Shown one piece after another: positions 14,316 through 22,277 of a stretch of DNA of 41,006 nt. The notes beneath the pieces were generated by a model. The model did no database searches. It was not told the DNA's origin and saw only the letters and a list, made by a program, of their open reading frames with translations. This stretch comes from Nitrospinota bacterium (GTDB lineage: Bacteria; Nitrospinota_A; UBA7883; JADGGD01): NCBI GenBank assembly GCA_015229165.1, contig JADGCD010000003.1, positions 1-41,006 on the forward strand, read 5' to 3'. Made by a program: the position numbers and the translations under genes. Position 1 is the first letter of the stretch. Each line of letters opens with the position of its first letter.

Positions 14316-14465
14316 ATGCTCTGGACAATTTTTGTGGTGCTGGTGGCGCTCTGGGCTTTGGGCCTGGTGAGCAGCTACACCGTGGGAGGATTCATTCATA
14401 TCCTTCTCGTCATAGCGGGGATCATCCTTGTGATAAACCTGCTTCAGGGACGCGGGGGACTCTGA
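14316..14465 (+). CDS. Lmo0937-family small membrane protein
   Basis: A 49-residue protein that is almost one continuous hydrophobic hairpin: MLWTIFVVLVALWALGLVSS, then Y-T-V-GGFIHILLVIAGIILVINLL and a short RGRGG-like end. This is the pattern of the lmo0937 family, tiny membrane proteins often induced in stationary phase or general stress. The start at 14316 is preferred over an upstream ATG at 14280 because GGGAGG lies eight bases before it and family members begin MLW. It ends the stress-like run; a hairpin follows. Confidence 0.8.
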   Translation: MLWTIFVVLVALWALGLVSSYTVGGFIHILLVIAGIILVINLLQGRGGL

Positions 14466-14477
14466 GAGCGGGCTGTT

Positions 14478-14508
14478 TCGGCGTCGGCCCCACCAGGGCA
14501 GACGCCGA
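14478..14508 (+). terminator. Hairpin after the small stress gene run
   Basis: TCGGCGTC (14478-14485) pairs perfectly with GACGCCGA (14501-14508); the 15-base loop can form a further GCCC/GGGC stem. It begins 13 bases after the stop at 14465. There is no T-run, so termination is plausible but not certain. Confidence 0.45.
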
Positions 14509-14785
14509 CGGCCCCCCGCGAGAGGGGCAAAGCGTTCAGTTTGCAGCGTATCAGCGCGATGAACGTTTCGCCGCTTTCGCCCCCCTTTGACGGATATAAA
14601 CAAACTGAAACTATTGGACGTCGATAGTTCGCGTTAAAACGAATGGCGCTTTAAATACTATACATATGACTTGTACTAACAATGACATACCCGGTAATTA
14701 CCCATTTGTCGAAATGATAAATATGCTACACTCGGAGTGTGGCGAACGCTCGCAGAAACTCTTGGGCGGCAGAAAGCGCGGGGAT

Positions 14786-16393
14786 ATGGCCAGACGAGGG
14801 GGCGACGAACTTGACACGATCGCCCAACATTACGACCGAAACGTTGCGACCGATCACGACGACATCGGCGCCGCGCCACGCCCGTTGCTGTCGGATATCT
14901 TTATGACGGATCGGATGGGAGAGTCCCGCCACGAGTTGGTGACCCGCTTGTCAGACGCAGGCGAGCGGGAGCGCCAGTTGCGCGACGCCGTCGCCGTCGC
15001 CGACGCGTCACGCGACAAATATCTCGCCTTCTACAATCATGCCCCGGTCGGATTTCTGACCCTCGACGACGCGGGGGTCGTTCAGGACGCCAACCCGGCG
15101 GCGGCGCGCCTCTGCGGCATGCCGACCCAGCGCCTCGCCAGACGGCCCTTCGTCCAACTCCTCTCTCCGGACGAACGCCCCCTTTTCGAATCGAAGTTCG
15201 ATCAACTCCGCGCCGACCGCACATCGGCCACGCTCGATGTTCACCTGACCGGCGGCGACAACGCGGCGCTTTTGGTCCATCTGGAGATCGACGCCACCTA
15301 TCGATCCGGCGGGGAATCGCCCGACTTCCACATGGTGATGCAAGACGTCACCCCGGCGCGGGACGCCGACGAACTGATACGCAAGACCTTTGCGGAAGTG
15401 AGCCTGCTTGAAAGCAAGTTGAAACAGGAGGGCCGCTCCCTGCCACGCGATATCGGCCAGGAGCATTCGCACAAAGACATCGTCGGCAACAGCGAGGCCC
15501 TGCGCGCCGTTTTGGAAATGGTGGAGCAGGTCGCCCCCACCGACAGCCGGGCCCTGATCCTGGGGGAGACCGGCAGCGGCAAGGAGCTGCTGGCGCAGGC
15601 GATCCACAATCTCAGCGCCCGCCGCGACCGGCCGATGATCACGGTCAACTGCGCCGCCCTTCCGCCGACGCTCATCGAAGGCGAACTGTTCGGCAGGGAG
15701 AAGGGGGCCTACACCGGCGCCCTTTCAAAACAGTTGGGACGGTTCGAGCTGGCGCACCGTTCGACCATTTTTCTGGATGAAATCGACAGCGTCCCCCTCG
15801 ATTTGCAGGCGAAATTCCTGCGGGTTCTGGAGTGCGGCCAGTTCGAGCGGCTGGGAAGCCCCCATGCGGTCAAGGTGGATGTCCGGGTCATCGCCGCCTC
15901 CAACCGAGACCTTGCGTTGGCGGTTCAGGAAGGGACGTTCCGCGAAGACCTTTACTACCGGCTGAACGTTTTCCAGATACAGGTTCCCCCGCTTCGGGAG
16001 CGGCGTGAAGACATCATGCCGCTGGTCTGGTCTTTCATCGACTATTTCGGCAAGCGGATGGGAAAGCGTATCGAGTCGATCCCGAAACAGACGGCGCTGG
16101 CGATGCAAACCTATCCGTGGCCCGGGAACATCCGCGAGTTGAAGAACATGGTGGAGCGGGCAATGATCATCTCCACCGGGCCGCAACTGCACCTGGATGT
16201 CCCGCTGGTCGTCCGGGCGGCGTCCGGTTCGCGGACGCTGGACGAAATGGAGCGGGATCATATCATCGACGCCCTCGCCACCTGCGGAGGGCGCGTCAGC
16301 GGAACGGGGGGCGCCGCCGAGATATTGGGAATCAATCCGAAGACGCTCGGCTCCCGGATGGTCAAACACGGGATCAAGCGGAACAATACGTAA
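14786..16393 (+). CDS. PAS-domain sigma-54-dependent transcriptional activator
   Basis: From 14786 the protein has 535 residues. Using numbering from an in-frame ATG at 14666 (575 residues), a PAS domain lies at 117-232 (NHAPVGFLTLDD, ANPAAARLCG), a short coiled linker follows, then the AAA+ domain with Walker A GETGSGKE (300-307), GAYTGA (347-352) contacting sigma-54, Walker B FLDEID (369-374) and NIRELKN. The C-terminus is a Fis-type helix-turn-helix (AAEILGINPKTLGSRM). No receiver domain, so the signal should reach the PAS domain directly. The later start is preferred because 14590-14735 is AT-rich and contains a promoter-like TTTGTC-N16-TACACT within the longer frame; the ribosome-binding site is weak for either. 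It could drive the sigma-54-like elements at 1499-1591, a link I infer only from their presence in one window. Confidence 0.88.
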   Translation: MARRGGDELDTIAQHYDRNVATDHDDIGAAPRPLLSDIFMTDRMGESRHELVTRLSDAGERERQLRDAVAVADASRDKYLAFYNHAPVGFLTLDDAGVVQDANPAAARLCGMPTQRLARRPFVQLLSPDERPLFESKFDQLRADRTSATLDVHLTGGDNAALLVHLEIDATYRSGGESPDFHMVMQDVTPARDADELIRKTFAEVSLLESKLKQEGRSLPRDIGQEHSHKDIVGNSEALRAVLEMVEQVAPTDSRALILGETGSGKELLAQAIHNLSARRDRPMITVNCAALPPTLIEGELFGREKGAYTGALSKQLGRFELAHRSTIFLDEIDSVPLDLQAKFLRVLECGQFERLGSPHAVKVDVRVIAASNRDLALAVQEGTFREDLYYRLNVFQIQVPPLRERREDIMPLVWSFIDYFGKRMGKRIESIPKQTALAMQTYPWPGNIRELKNMVERAMIISTGPQLHLDVPLVVRAASGSRTLDEMERDHIIDALATCGGRVSGTGGAAEILGINPKTLGSRMVKHGIKRNNT

Positions 16394-16435
16394 GTAGCTC
16401 CCCGCCCATCTCCGATCGCCCGGCGCCGTTTCACC

Positions 16436-16981
16436 TTAGCGGGCGCCGCACAACACTTCGGGCTCGACGCACACGTTGTTCGCCGCGTCCCCCATCCATA
16501 TCTGTCCGTCCTGGATGGTGCATTGCAGGGTCATGGTCTTGCCGACCAGCTTCTCCAGCGAGCGGGTGGCGGTCAGGGGAATGTCCACCACGGTGAGGTT
16601 CTGATGGCCCGCCAGTTTCTCCGCCATCGGGCGCCACCAGAGGGGAACCGACCGGCCGCCATAGGCGTAGACATACACCCGTTGGGCCCGGTTGCAGGCC
16701 TTCCTGATCCGCCGCTCGTCGGGGAGCCCCACCTCGATCCACTTCTCGATCTCGCCCGACAGGCTCCTGCTCCACATGTCCGGTTCGTCCTTGGCGGCGA
16801 TCCCTTCGGTGAACGTCAGCCCGTCGGCGGCGTTCAGGGCGAAGGCGAGCAGGCGGACCACCGTCCGCTCGTCCGTTTCGGAGGGGTGCTGGGCGATGGT
16901 CAGCTTGTGGTCGTCGTAATACCCCCGGTCGATGTCGGCGACATGGAGGGTGGCTTTGAGTATGGTCGGCTTGAGGGCCAT
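16436..16981 (-). CDS. yaeQ: YaeQ family protein
   Basis: A 181-residue cytoplasmic protein matching YaeQ along its length: MALKPTILKATLHVADIDRG at the start, ADGLTFTEGI, DEPDMWSRSLSGEIEKWIEVGLPDE and QCTIQDGQIWMGD near the end. YaeQ has a PD-(D/E)XK nuclease-like fold; its function is not firmly known. The start at 16981 is preceded by AAAGGAAA. A longer open frame upstream lies within the neighbouring gene and is not real. It is the last gene of a minus-strand row and converges on the sigma-54 activator with 42 bases between stops; an inverted repeat CGGCGCC/GGCGCCG (16421-16448) spans the junction. Confidence 0.92.
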   Translation of the reverse strand: MALKPTILKATLHVADIDRGYYDDHKLTIAQHPSETDERTVVRLLAFALNAADGLTFTEGIAAKDEPDMWSRSLSGEIEKWIEVGLPDERRIRKACNRAQRVYVYAYGGRSVPLWWRPMAEKLAGHQNLTVVDIPLTATRSLEKLVGKTMTLQCTIQDGQIWMGDAANNVCVEPEVLCGAR

Positions 16982-17063
16982 GGATTTCCTTTGCATTCCC
17001 GGAACGCCCCCGGCCACAGGGCTTTCGTCAAAAAGCCGAACCGCCCGTTGCGCCCGGCGGCGC

Positions 17064-17648
17064 CTATCTGATGACGAACGGCAGGCTCGCCTCGGCCACG
17101 GCGTCGGAGAGTTCGTCGTTGACGACGATCTTGTAGACATACTCTCCCGGCGCAAGGCCGGTGATGTCGATCTTGTTGAAGCCATAGATGTCCAGCGCCG
17201 GCTTGTTCCCCTTGTGGGTGAAGCTGCGGGCCTTGCTCTCCCGGTAGAGGATCTCCCCGGCGGCGGAAAGGAGGAGCATGTCCTGCGAGAAAGAGACGGC
17301 GTACCCCTCCGGCGTGACGCTGGTGAAGAGATTCGTCGGCTCGTAATAGAACTGGATCTCCCGGGCGTTGGTGACGACGTTCCCCGGGAAGGGGACAAAG
17401 GAGCCGTACCCTTCCACCGAGCGACAGAGGGTGAAGTCGACGATCATCAGGGGGGAGCGGTTCTGGATCTCGATGATCCGGTCCTTGAGCGCCCGGATCG
17501 ACGACGGCATGGGGCTCCCCTTGTCGGGGGCCGACCGTTCGGAGGTCTTCTCCTTCATTCCCTCCTTCTTCGGGCTCTCCACTCCGTTGGCGAAGGCGGA
17601 CGACGAAAGGGACAGGATCAGGGCGACGACGACGGGCGACAGGCGCAT
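17064..17648 (-). CDS. Exported protein of unknown function
   Basis: A 194-residue protein with a Sec signal (about 1-20, ending SAFA). A charged, probably disordered segment (21-50: KKEGMKEKTSERS) precedes a beta-rich domain with phrases such as LMIVDFTLCRSVEGYGSF, REIQFYYEPTN and GLAPGEYVYKIVVND, the last recalling Ig-like or carbohydrate-binding folds. I do not recognise a family. AAGGAG stands seven bases before the ATG. It lies 29 nt downstream of the two exported propeller-like proteins and probably shares their operon, suggesting a joint envelope function. Confidence 0.75.
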   Translation of the reverse strand: MRLSPVVVALILSLSSSAFANGVESPKKEGMKEKTSERSAPDKGSPMPSSIRALKDRIIEIQNRSPLMIVDFTLCRSVEGYGSFVPFPGNVVTNAREIQFYYEPTNLFTSVTPEGYAVSFSQDMLLLSAAGEILYRESKARSFTHKGNKPALDIYGFNKIDITGLAPGEYVYKIVVNDELSDAVAEASLPFVIR

Positions 17649-17677
17649 GGGGCTCTCCTTGCGTAACGGGTCTTCGG

Positions 17678-19255
17678 CTATTCTACGGGAAGGACGATGA
17701 CACCGCTATCCCGGACCATTCCGGGAACCGTCAGGACGAAGCCGACGGCGTCGGTCCGGGCATGGGCGCCCCGGTTCATCGGGATCAGGTCGACCACCGC
17801 CCCCTCGGCCTCCCGGTAGGCGTCCTCCACCACATACCCTTCCGGGGTGGGGCGGACGAACCAGACCGTTCCCCGGGTCAGGGTGGGGGTGGAGAACAGT
17901 CCCCGCTCGGCGTAGGTGGCCCCGGCCACGACCACCAGCGGCCCCAGCGTGGGGTCGATCACCCGTTGCGGAACCGGCGGCACGGCGTAGGAACGGTCGG
18001 GCGCTCCCCGTTTGCGGGCCACCACCACCCGGGGGGAGGCGCCGAACTCCCCCCCCCGCCAGGTGACGACGCCGCCGAAGGTGAAGAGGAGCAGATCCCC
18101 CCGGCTCCCCGACCCGGCCAGCTCGAAGGCGCCGTCGCCATCCAGGTCGAACCGGTTGACCCCCACCGGGATTTCGTTGCCGGTCATGGTCACCGCCGCC
18201 ACGAGCCTGAGGCTCCCCTCCTCCGCCGTGACCCGGCTGACCTTCATGGTCGGCGCAGGGAAATCCTCCATCCCCTCCTGCGCCAGCAGCGCCCCGTCGA
18301 CGGTCAGGGAAAAGTAGTGGGGCAGCCCCTGCTGCAGGGGGACAAGGCGCCGGTCGGCCAGCCGCAGGACGAAGGAGGCGAGCCCCTCTTCGCGGTAGGC
18401 GTTGACCAGCAGTTCGTCCGTCCCGTCGCCGTCCAGATCGTAGGGAACCAGACTGACCGGGGTGACCTCTCCCGCCCCGGCCTCCGCCAGCGTCACGAGC
18501 CGCTCCCCGTCAACCCCCACAACCTTGACGCCGCTCTTGGTGGCGTAGGCGAGGGTCAGGGAGGGATGGGCCGGGTTGGCCATGACCGTGGCCGACTGGA
18601 CCACCTCGTCCACCGGATAGCGGCGGATCGGCACCCGGTCGCGCAGGGTCATGTTCTGGCTCCGGTCGGCCACCAGCGGGGCGAACTGTCCGTTCCAGGG
18701 GCGTCCGAACACGCCGCCTCCCTCGGTGGCGATGGAGGTGGCGCCGCTGGTCGCCCCCGGCGCGGCGGCCACGGGGAGGGACGGCGCCCGCCACGGGTCG
18801 TCATACGCCGCCACCGCGATCCCCGCCGGATCGAGCAGGACCAGCTTCGTCCCCCCCCCTTCGCTCCAGGCCACGACCACCCGGACCGCGCCGATCCGCC
18901 GGGCCAGCAGGGCGAGGGCGTCTTTCTGCTCATCCCCCAACGGCGGCCCCGTCAGCGGCGTGCGACGGTCGGCCAGCCGTTTCAGGAAGAAGCGGGCGGT
19001 GTCGGCCGGGGCGACATCCAGCGAAGGGCGTTGCCGGGCCGCCTCCTCCAGCGACCGGAGCCGCCGGTCGGTGGCCGGGTCGCCCGCGGGGAGGGTCAGC
19101 CAGAGAACCCGCCGGGGGAAGGGGGGGGGAACGATCCCCTCGGCGGCGAAGAGCCGGTCGACCGTATGTTCCGGCGACGGGGCGGCGAGGGAGGGCGCCG
19201 CGTAAAGCAACAGAGCGGCGACCAGTGTCGAAAGAAGGCGGGACAGGAGAACCAT
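17678..19255 (-). CDS. Exported FG-GAP/VCBS-like repeat protein
   Basis: A 525-residue protein with a Sec signal (about 1-24, ending PSLAA). An alpha/beta region (about 28-150) ends in ALLARRIGAVRVVVAW, similar in feel to TolB/CsgG N-terminal domains. The rest is beta-rich with at least two DLDGDG calcium-binding loops (YDLDGDGTDELLVNAY, FDLDGDGAFELAGSG) typical of FG-GAP/VCBS propeller blades. The start at 19255 is set by GAGAGG and the signal peptide; an upstream extension would overlap the neighbouring gene. The upstream gene ends only eight bases away and encodes a protein of the same layout, so the pair probably arose by duplication and may form one complex. Function unknown. Confidence 0.8.
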   Translation of the reverse strand: MVLLSRLLSTLVAALLLYAAPSLAAPSPEHTVDRLFAAEGIVPPPFPRRVLWLTLPAGDPATDRRLRSLEEAARQRPSLDVAPADTARFFLKRLADRRTPLTGPPLGDEQKDALALLARRIGAVRVVVAWSEGGGTKLVLLDPAGIAVAAYDDPWRAPSLPVAAAPGATSGATSIATEGGGVFGRPWNGQFAPLVADRSQNMTLRDRVPIRRYPVDEVVQSATVMANPAHPSLTLAYATKSGVKVVGVDGERLVTLAEAGAGEVTPVSLVPYDLDGDGTDELLVNAYREEGLASFVLRLADRRLVPLQQGLPHYFSLTVDGALLAQEGMEDFPAPTMKVSRVTAEEGSLRLVAAVTMTGNEIPVGVNRFDLDGDGAFELAGSGSRGDLLLFTFGGVVTWRGGEFGASPRVVVARKRGAPDRSYAVPPVPQRVIDPTLGPLVVVAGATYAERGLFSTPTLTRGTVWFVRPTPEGYVVEDAYREAEGAVVDLIPMNRGAHARTDAVGFVLTVPGMVRDSGVIVLPVE

Positions 19256-19263
19256 GAGACCTC

Positions 19264-20724
19264 TCAAGGGGCGATAAGGGTCAAACATTCGAGGGTGGAG
19301 CTCCCCGCGCCGAAGGGGGCGAACCGGTGACGGGCGGCCAGAAGCCTTCCGTCGGGGAGGAGGGTCAATGCCGTCACCGGCCCCTCCAGCGCCGGGCTCT
19401 CCCGGACGACGTTCCACGCATCCCCCCGGCGGGCCAGCAGGGCGACCCGCCCGGTGGCGTATCCGGCGGAGGGGATGAAGGCCGACGAGCGGATATTGCG
19501 CGCCACCGCGAGCCGAATGGGATCGGCCATAACCACGGGCGCGGCGGAGAGTTCGAAAAGGTCCGTCCCCTCCCCCCCGTGGCGCAGGGGAACCGACAGG
19601 GGGGAGCCGCCGTAGCTCTCCCCGATTTTCCCGAAGGAAAGGTCGGCGCCGATCGGGCCGACAAGGCTTTGCCGGTCGTCGATGGCCACCGGGTCGGGGA
19701 GTCCGTCGCCGGTCAGATCAACGAGCGCCACCCCCGAGAGGGACGCCCCTTCCGCTAGCGCGACGAAAGGGGTCGCAGTGACTCTCCCCTCATGCCGCTC
19801 GAGCCGGACGATCCGGGGGGCCAGCGACCGGTCGGGAAGCTGCTCCCGCCCGTAGAGGAGTCCATCCCCCCCCGCGATGAGAAGCCACTCGATCCCCTCC
19901 GCCAGCGGGGCCAGTCCCCCGTCGTCGGCCACCCGGTAGATCCGGGAGCGGACCAGGGCGCCGACCAGGGAGGAGACGAACAGCTCCCCCTCCCGATAGA
20001 AAAGCCCCACCACCTCTTCCGGCTCGTCGAGCGGCGTCTCCCCCAGCGGCGACAACGTCGCGCCGTCGAAACGGTAGAGCGCCAGCCGGTTCCCGACACC
20101 GACGAAGAGCCGCACGGCGCCGTCGCCCGCACGATACGAAGCGAGCCCCCCCACCAGCCCGTCGACGGTCAGCGACGGTCCCATCGCCTCCCCCTCCGCC
20201 GGAGAAACGGGGGCGCCGATCCCGACCACAATCCGGGGGGCGGCAAGGAGCGGGGCGTCGAGACGGGTCAACGTCTGGTACAGCCGGAGCCGTTCGCCGG
20301 TGGGGGCGTAGAGGGAGAAGTCGGCCAGCGTCTCCTGCCGTTCGAGGGTCAGCTTGATCACCACCAGCCGGTCGACGCCGAGGGACGCCATAAAGCGGGC
20401 GGTCGTGTCGGGGGAGCCCCCCAACCGGTCGGCGTCGATACCGGCGTCCCGGGCGGCGCGGCTGAGGGCGAAGGGGGAGACCCACGCGACGCCGGGCCAG
20501 CGGGCGGCGGCGCGGGAGAGGGAGTCGGCGACGGAGGTCTCGTCGGCCAACGTGGAAGGGGCGTCGAGCAGGAGCGCTCCCATTGAGCCGACGGGGGGGG
20601 GGGACGCCTTATGCAACGCCTCCATCCCGTCGTCCAGCAGGGCCGCCAGAGGGGTGGCGCGGGCCGAACCGCTCCCGCCAATCAGCAGGGCGAAGAGGGC
20701 GAGGGGAAGGAGGATCGGCTTCAT
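19264..20724 (-). CDS. Exported beta-propeller-like protein, partner of the gene at 17678
   Basis: A 486-residue protein with a Sec signal (about 1-23, ending SARA). The N-terminal third is alpha/beta (ARWPGVAWVSPFALSRAA; FMASLGVDRLVVIKL), comparable with the first domain of its neighbour. The remainder is repeated beta structure (DGAVRLFVGVGNRLALYRFDG, GVALVDLTGDGLPDPVAID) with one clear D-x-T-G-D-G calcium-type loop. It is the first gene of a tight minus-strand set (eight-base gap to the next gene). No enzyme motif is visible; scaffold, sensor or export-related roles are all open. A 289-base gap without an evident gene separates it from the porin gene. Confidence 0.75.
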   Translation of the reverse strand: MKPILLPLALFALLIGGSGSARATPLAALLDDGMEALHKASPPPVGSMGALLLDAPSTLADETSVADSLSRAAARWPGVAWVSPFALSRAARDAGIDADRLGGSPDTTARFMASLGVDRLVVIKLTLERQETLADFSLYAPTGERLRLYQTLTRLDAPLLAAPRIVVGIGAPVSPAEGEAMGPSLTVDGLVGGLASYRAGDGAVRLFVGVGNRLALYRFDGATLSPLGETPLDEPEEVVGLFYREGELFVSSLVGALVRSRIYRVADDGGLAPLAEGIEWLLIAGGDGLLYGREQLPDRSLAPRIVRLERHEGRVTATPFVALAEGASLSGVALVDLTGDGLPDPVAIDDRQSLVGPIGADLSFGKIGESYGGSPLSVPLRHGGEGTDLFELSAAPVVMADPIRLAVARNIRSSAFIPSAGYATGRVALLARRGDAWNVVRESPALEGPVTALTLLPDGRLLAARHRFAPFGAGSSTLECLTLIAP

Positions 20725-21013
20725 CGGCTCACATGGCGGTTCAGGGGCTTATGATAGCACCGAAACAAAAGCCGGGGCCGCCGAAGCGCAGCCTTGCGGC
20801 CGTTCTCTTCCCCACCCGTCGATGAAGAGCCGCGTCTTCGCACCCCCGGTAGTTGAATTGATTTCCGTTCCGGGGGTACTTTGCCGCTCATCCTGGATGG
20901 GTGAAGCCCCCCTTCACCGAAACCCAAGAAGCGGGCGTAGACCGCGGCGCTACACGCTACCGGTAAGGCGTCGAGCCGTTGGCGAGACCCTCGCGCCGCC
21001 CCCGCGCAGGGGG

Positions 21014-22138
21014 CTAGAACTTGATCTGGAACTGGGTCCGGATCGCGTTGTACGACGACTCCCCCTCGGGCGAGAAGGTGGCGTACTCCATCTGAACCTT
21101 AAACGCTTCCCCCAGATAGTAGTTGAGCGTCACCTCGGTCTCGTCGGTCGTCCGCTCGTGGTCGGGGGCGCCGTGGACGATCCCTTTGTCGGCCTCCTTG
21201 GCCATCCGCCCCACCAACTCCAGCTTCGTCGGGATCAGGAAAATGCCGGCCCGGACGAACCATGCGGTCATTTCGGCGTCGGGGAAATCGAAATCGTTCG
21301 AACCGGCCTTGATGTGGGCGTACTCGCCGTCGAGCCAGAGAAACTGCGGCACGATGGCGTACTCGGCGCCGACGGAATAGACCGTCCGGTCGATGTCGAT
21401 GGCGGTCAGCTCGGTCCCCGCGAGCGTGGCGCCGTTATGTTTGTTCATGGCGTAGGAGGCGGTGAACTGGCCATGCCCCCCCATGTGGGCCACCAGCCCG
21501 ACGGCGTAGGCGGCGTCACCGACGGCGTTGGAATAGACCGCCCCGCCGGAGACGTCCCCCCCTACCGCCATGTTGGCCCCGGAGCCGTTGGTGACGGAGA
21601 AGAGCAGGGAGAGGGGGTCTTTGGCCGGATCGCCAAAACCGAACTTGAGCCCGAGGTCCCGCGACGAGGCGTTCTGGGCGAAGAAGGCGGCGGTGAGGGC
21701 CGTCAGCCCGGCGTCACGGTCGATGTTCTTGAGCCCGGAGGCGCTGGTCATCGACTCTTCCCAGGTGATGAACGGGCGGAACCGGCCGAACTGGGCGTAC
21801 ATCGCCCCCCCCCGGACGCCGAACCAGTAATCGACCAGCTTCACCGAACCGCCGGCGCTTTCCATCATGACGTTGTAATAGACGGCCCCACCCAGCAGGT
21901 CCCCCTTCATGCCGGAGCGGAACCGCCGGTCCTTGAAGCCGAAGGCGGTGGTTTTTCCGTTTTCCCCCCCGGCGGTCTGCACGGTGTCCCCTTCCGTGGC
22001 GTCCTCCGAAAGGAGGAGCAACACCTGCCCGTAACCGTAGATCTGGTGGGCGTCGTTGACCATGTAGGCCCCCGCCTCCGACGGCGCAAACGCCAGCAGG
22101 GCCGCGACGGCGACCAGACCGGTGACAAAATTTCGCAT
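21014..22138 (-). CDS. Porin-like outer-membrane beta-barrel protein
   Basis: A 374-residue protein with a Sec signal (about 1-24, ending SEAGA). The mature part is a run of alternating amphipathic strands (YNVMMESAGGSVKLVDYWFG, MYAQFGRFRPFITWEE, LGLKFGFGD, QFTASYAMNKHNG, VYSVGAEYAI) and ends with the aromatic residue F after QFQIK, as outer-membrane barrels do. The layout resembles the phosphate-selective porin O/P group, but substrate preference cannot be read. GGAGAGG precedes the start at 22138. A GC-rich hairpin GCCCCC/GGGGGC (20998-21014) overlaps the stop and has no T-run. It is divergent from the binding-protein gene at 22278. Confidence 0.85.
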   Translation of the reverse strand: MRNFVTGLVAVAALLAFAPSEAGAYMVNDAHQIYGYGQVLLLLSEDATEGDTVQTAGGENGKTTAFGFKDRRFRSGMKGDLLGGAVYYNVMMESAGGSVKLVDYWFGVRGGAMYAQFGRFRPFITWEESMTSASGLKNIDRDAGLTALTAAFFAQNASSRDLGLKFGFGDPAKDPLSLLFSVTNGSGANMAVGGDVSGGAVYSNAVGDAAYAVGLVAHMGGHGQFTASYAMNKHNGATLAGTELTAIDIDRTVYSVGAEYAIVPQFLWLDGEYAHIKAGSNDFDFPDAEMTAWFVRAGIFLIPTKLELVGRMAKEADKGIVHGAPDHERTTDETEVTLNYYLGEAFKVQMEYATFSPEGESSYNAIRTQFQIKF

Positions 22139-22244
22139 TGGCCCTCTCCTCATTGTGTGTGCCGCGCCTCCGATGGGGACGCCTCGTGCCGATAGGGTCA
22201 ATTCTCTCCCGTTCCGCAAGGATGTCAACGGAATACGGATACCG

Positions 22245-22272
22245 TTGTCCCCTTCCCCCCGGCGGGTATAAT
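22245..22272 (+). promoter_or_regulatory. Sigma-70-like promoter placed for a leaderless transcript
   Basis: TTGTCC (22245-22250), a 16-base spacer and a perfect TATAAT (22267-22272). The predicted start point near 22279 coincides with the ATG at 22278, and no ribosome-binding site is visible, so translation may be leaderless. Confidence 0.55.
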
Positions 22273-22277
22273 GCCCC

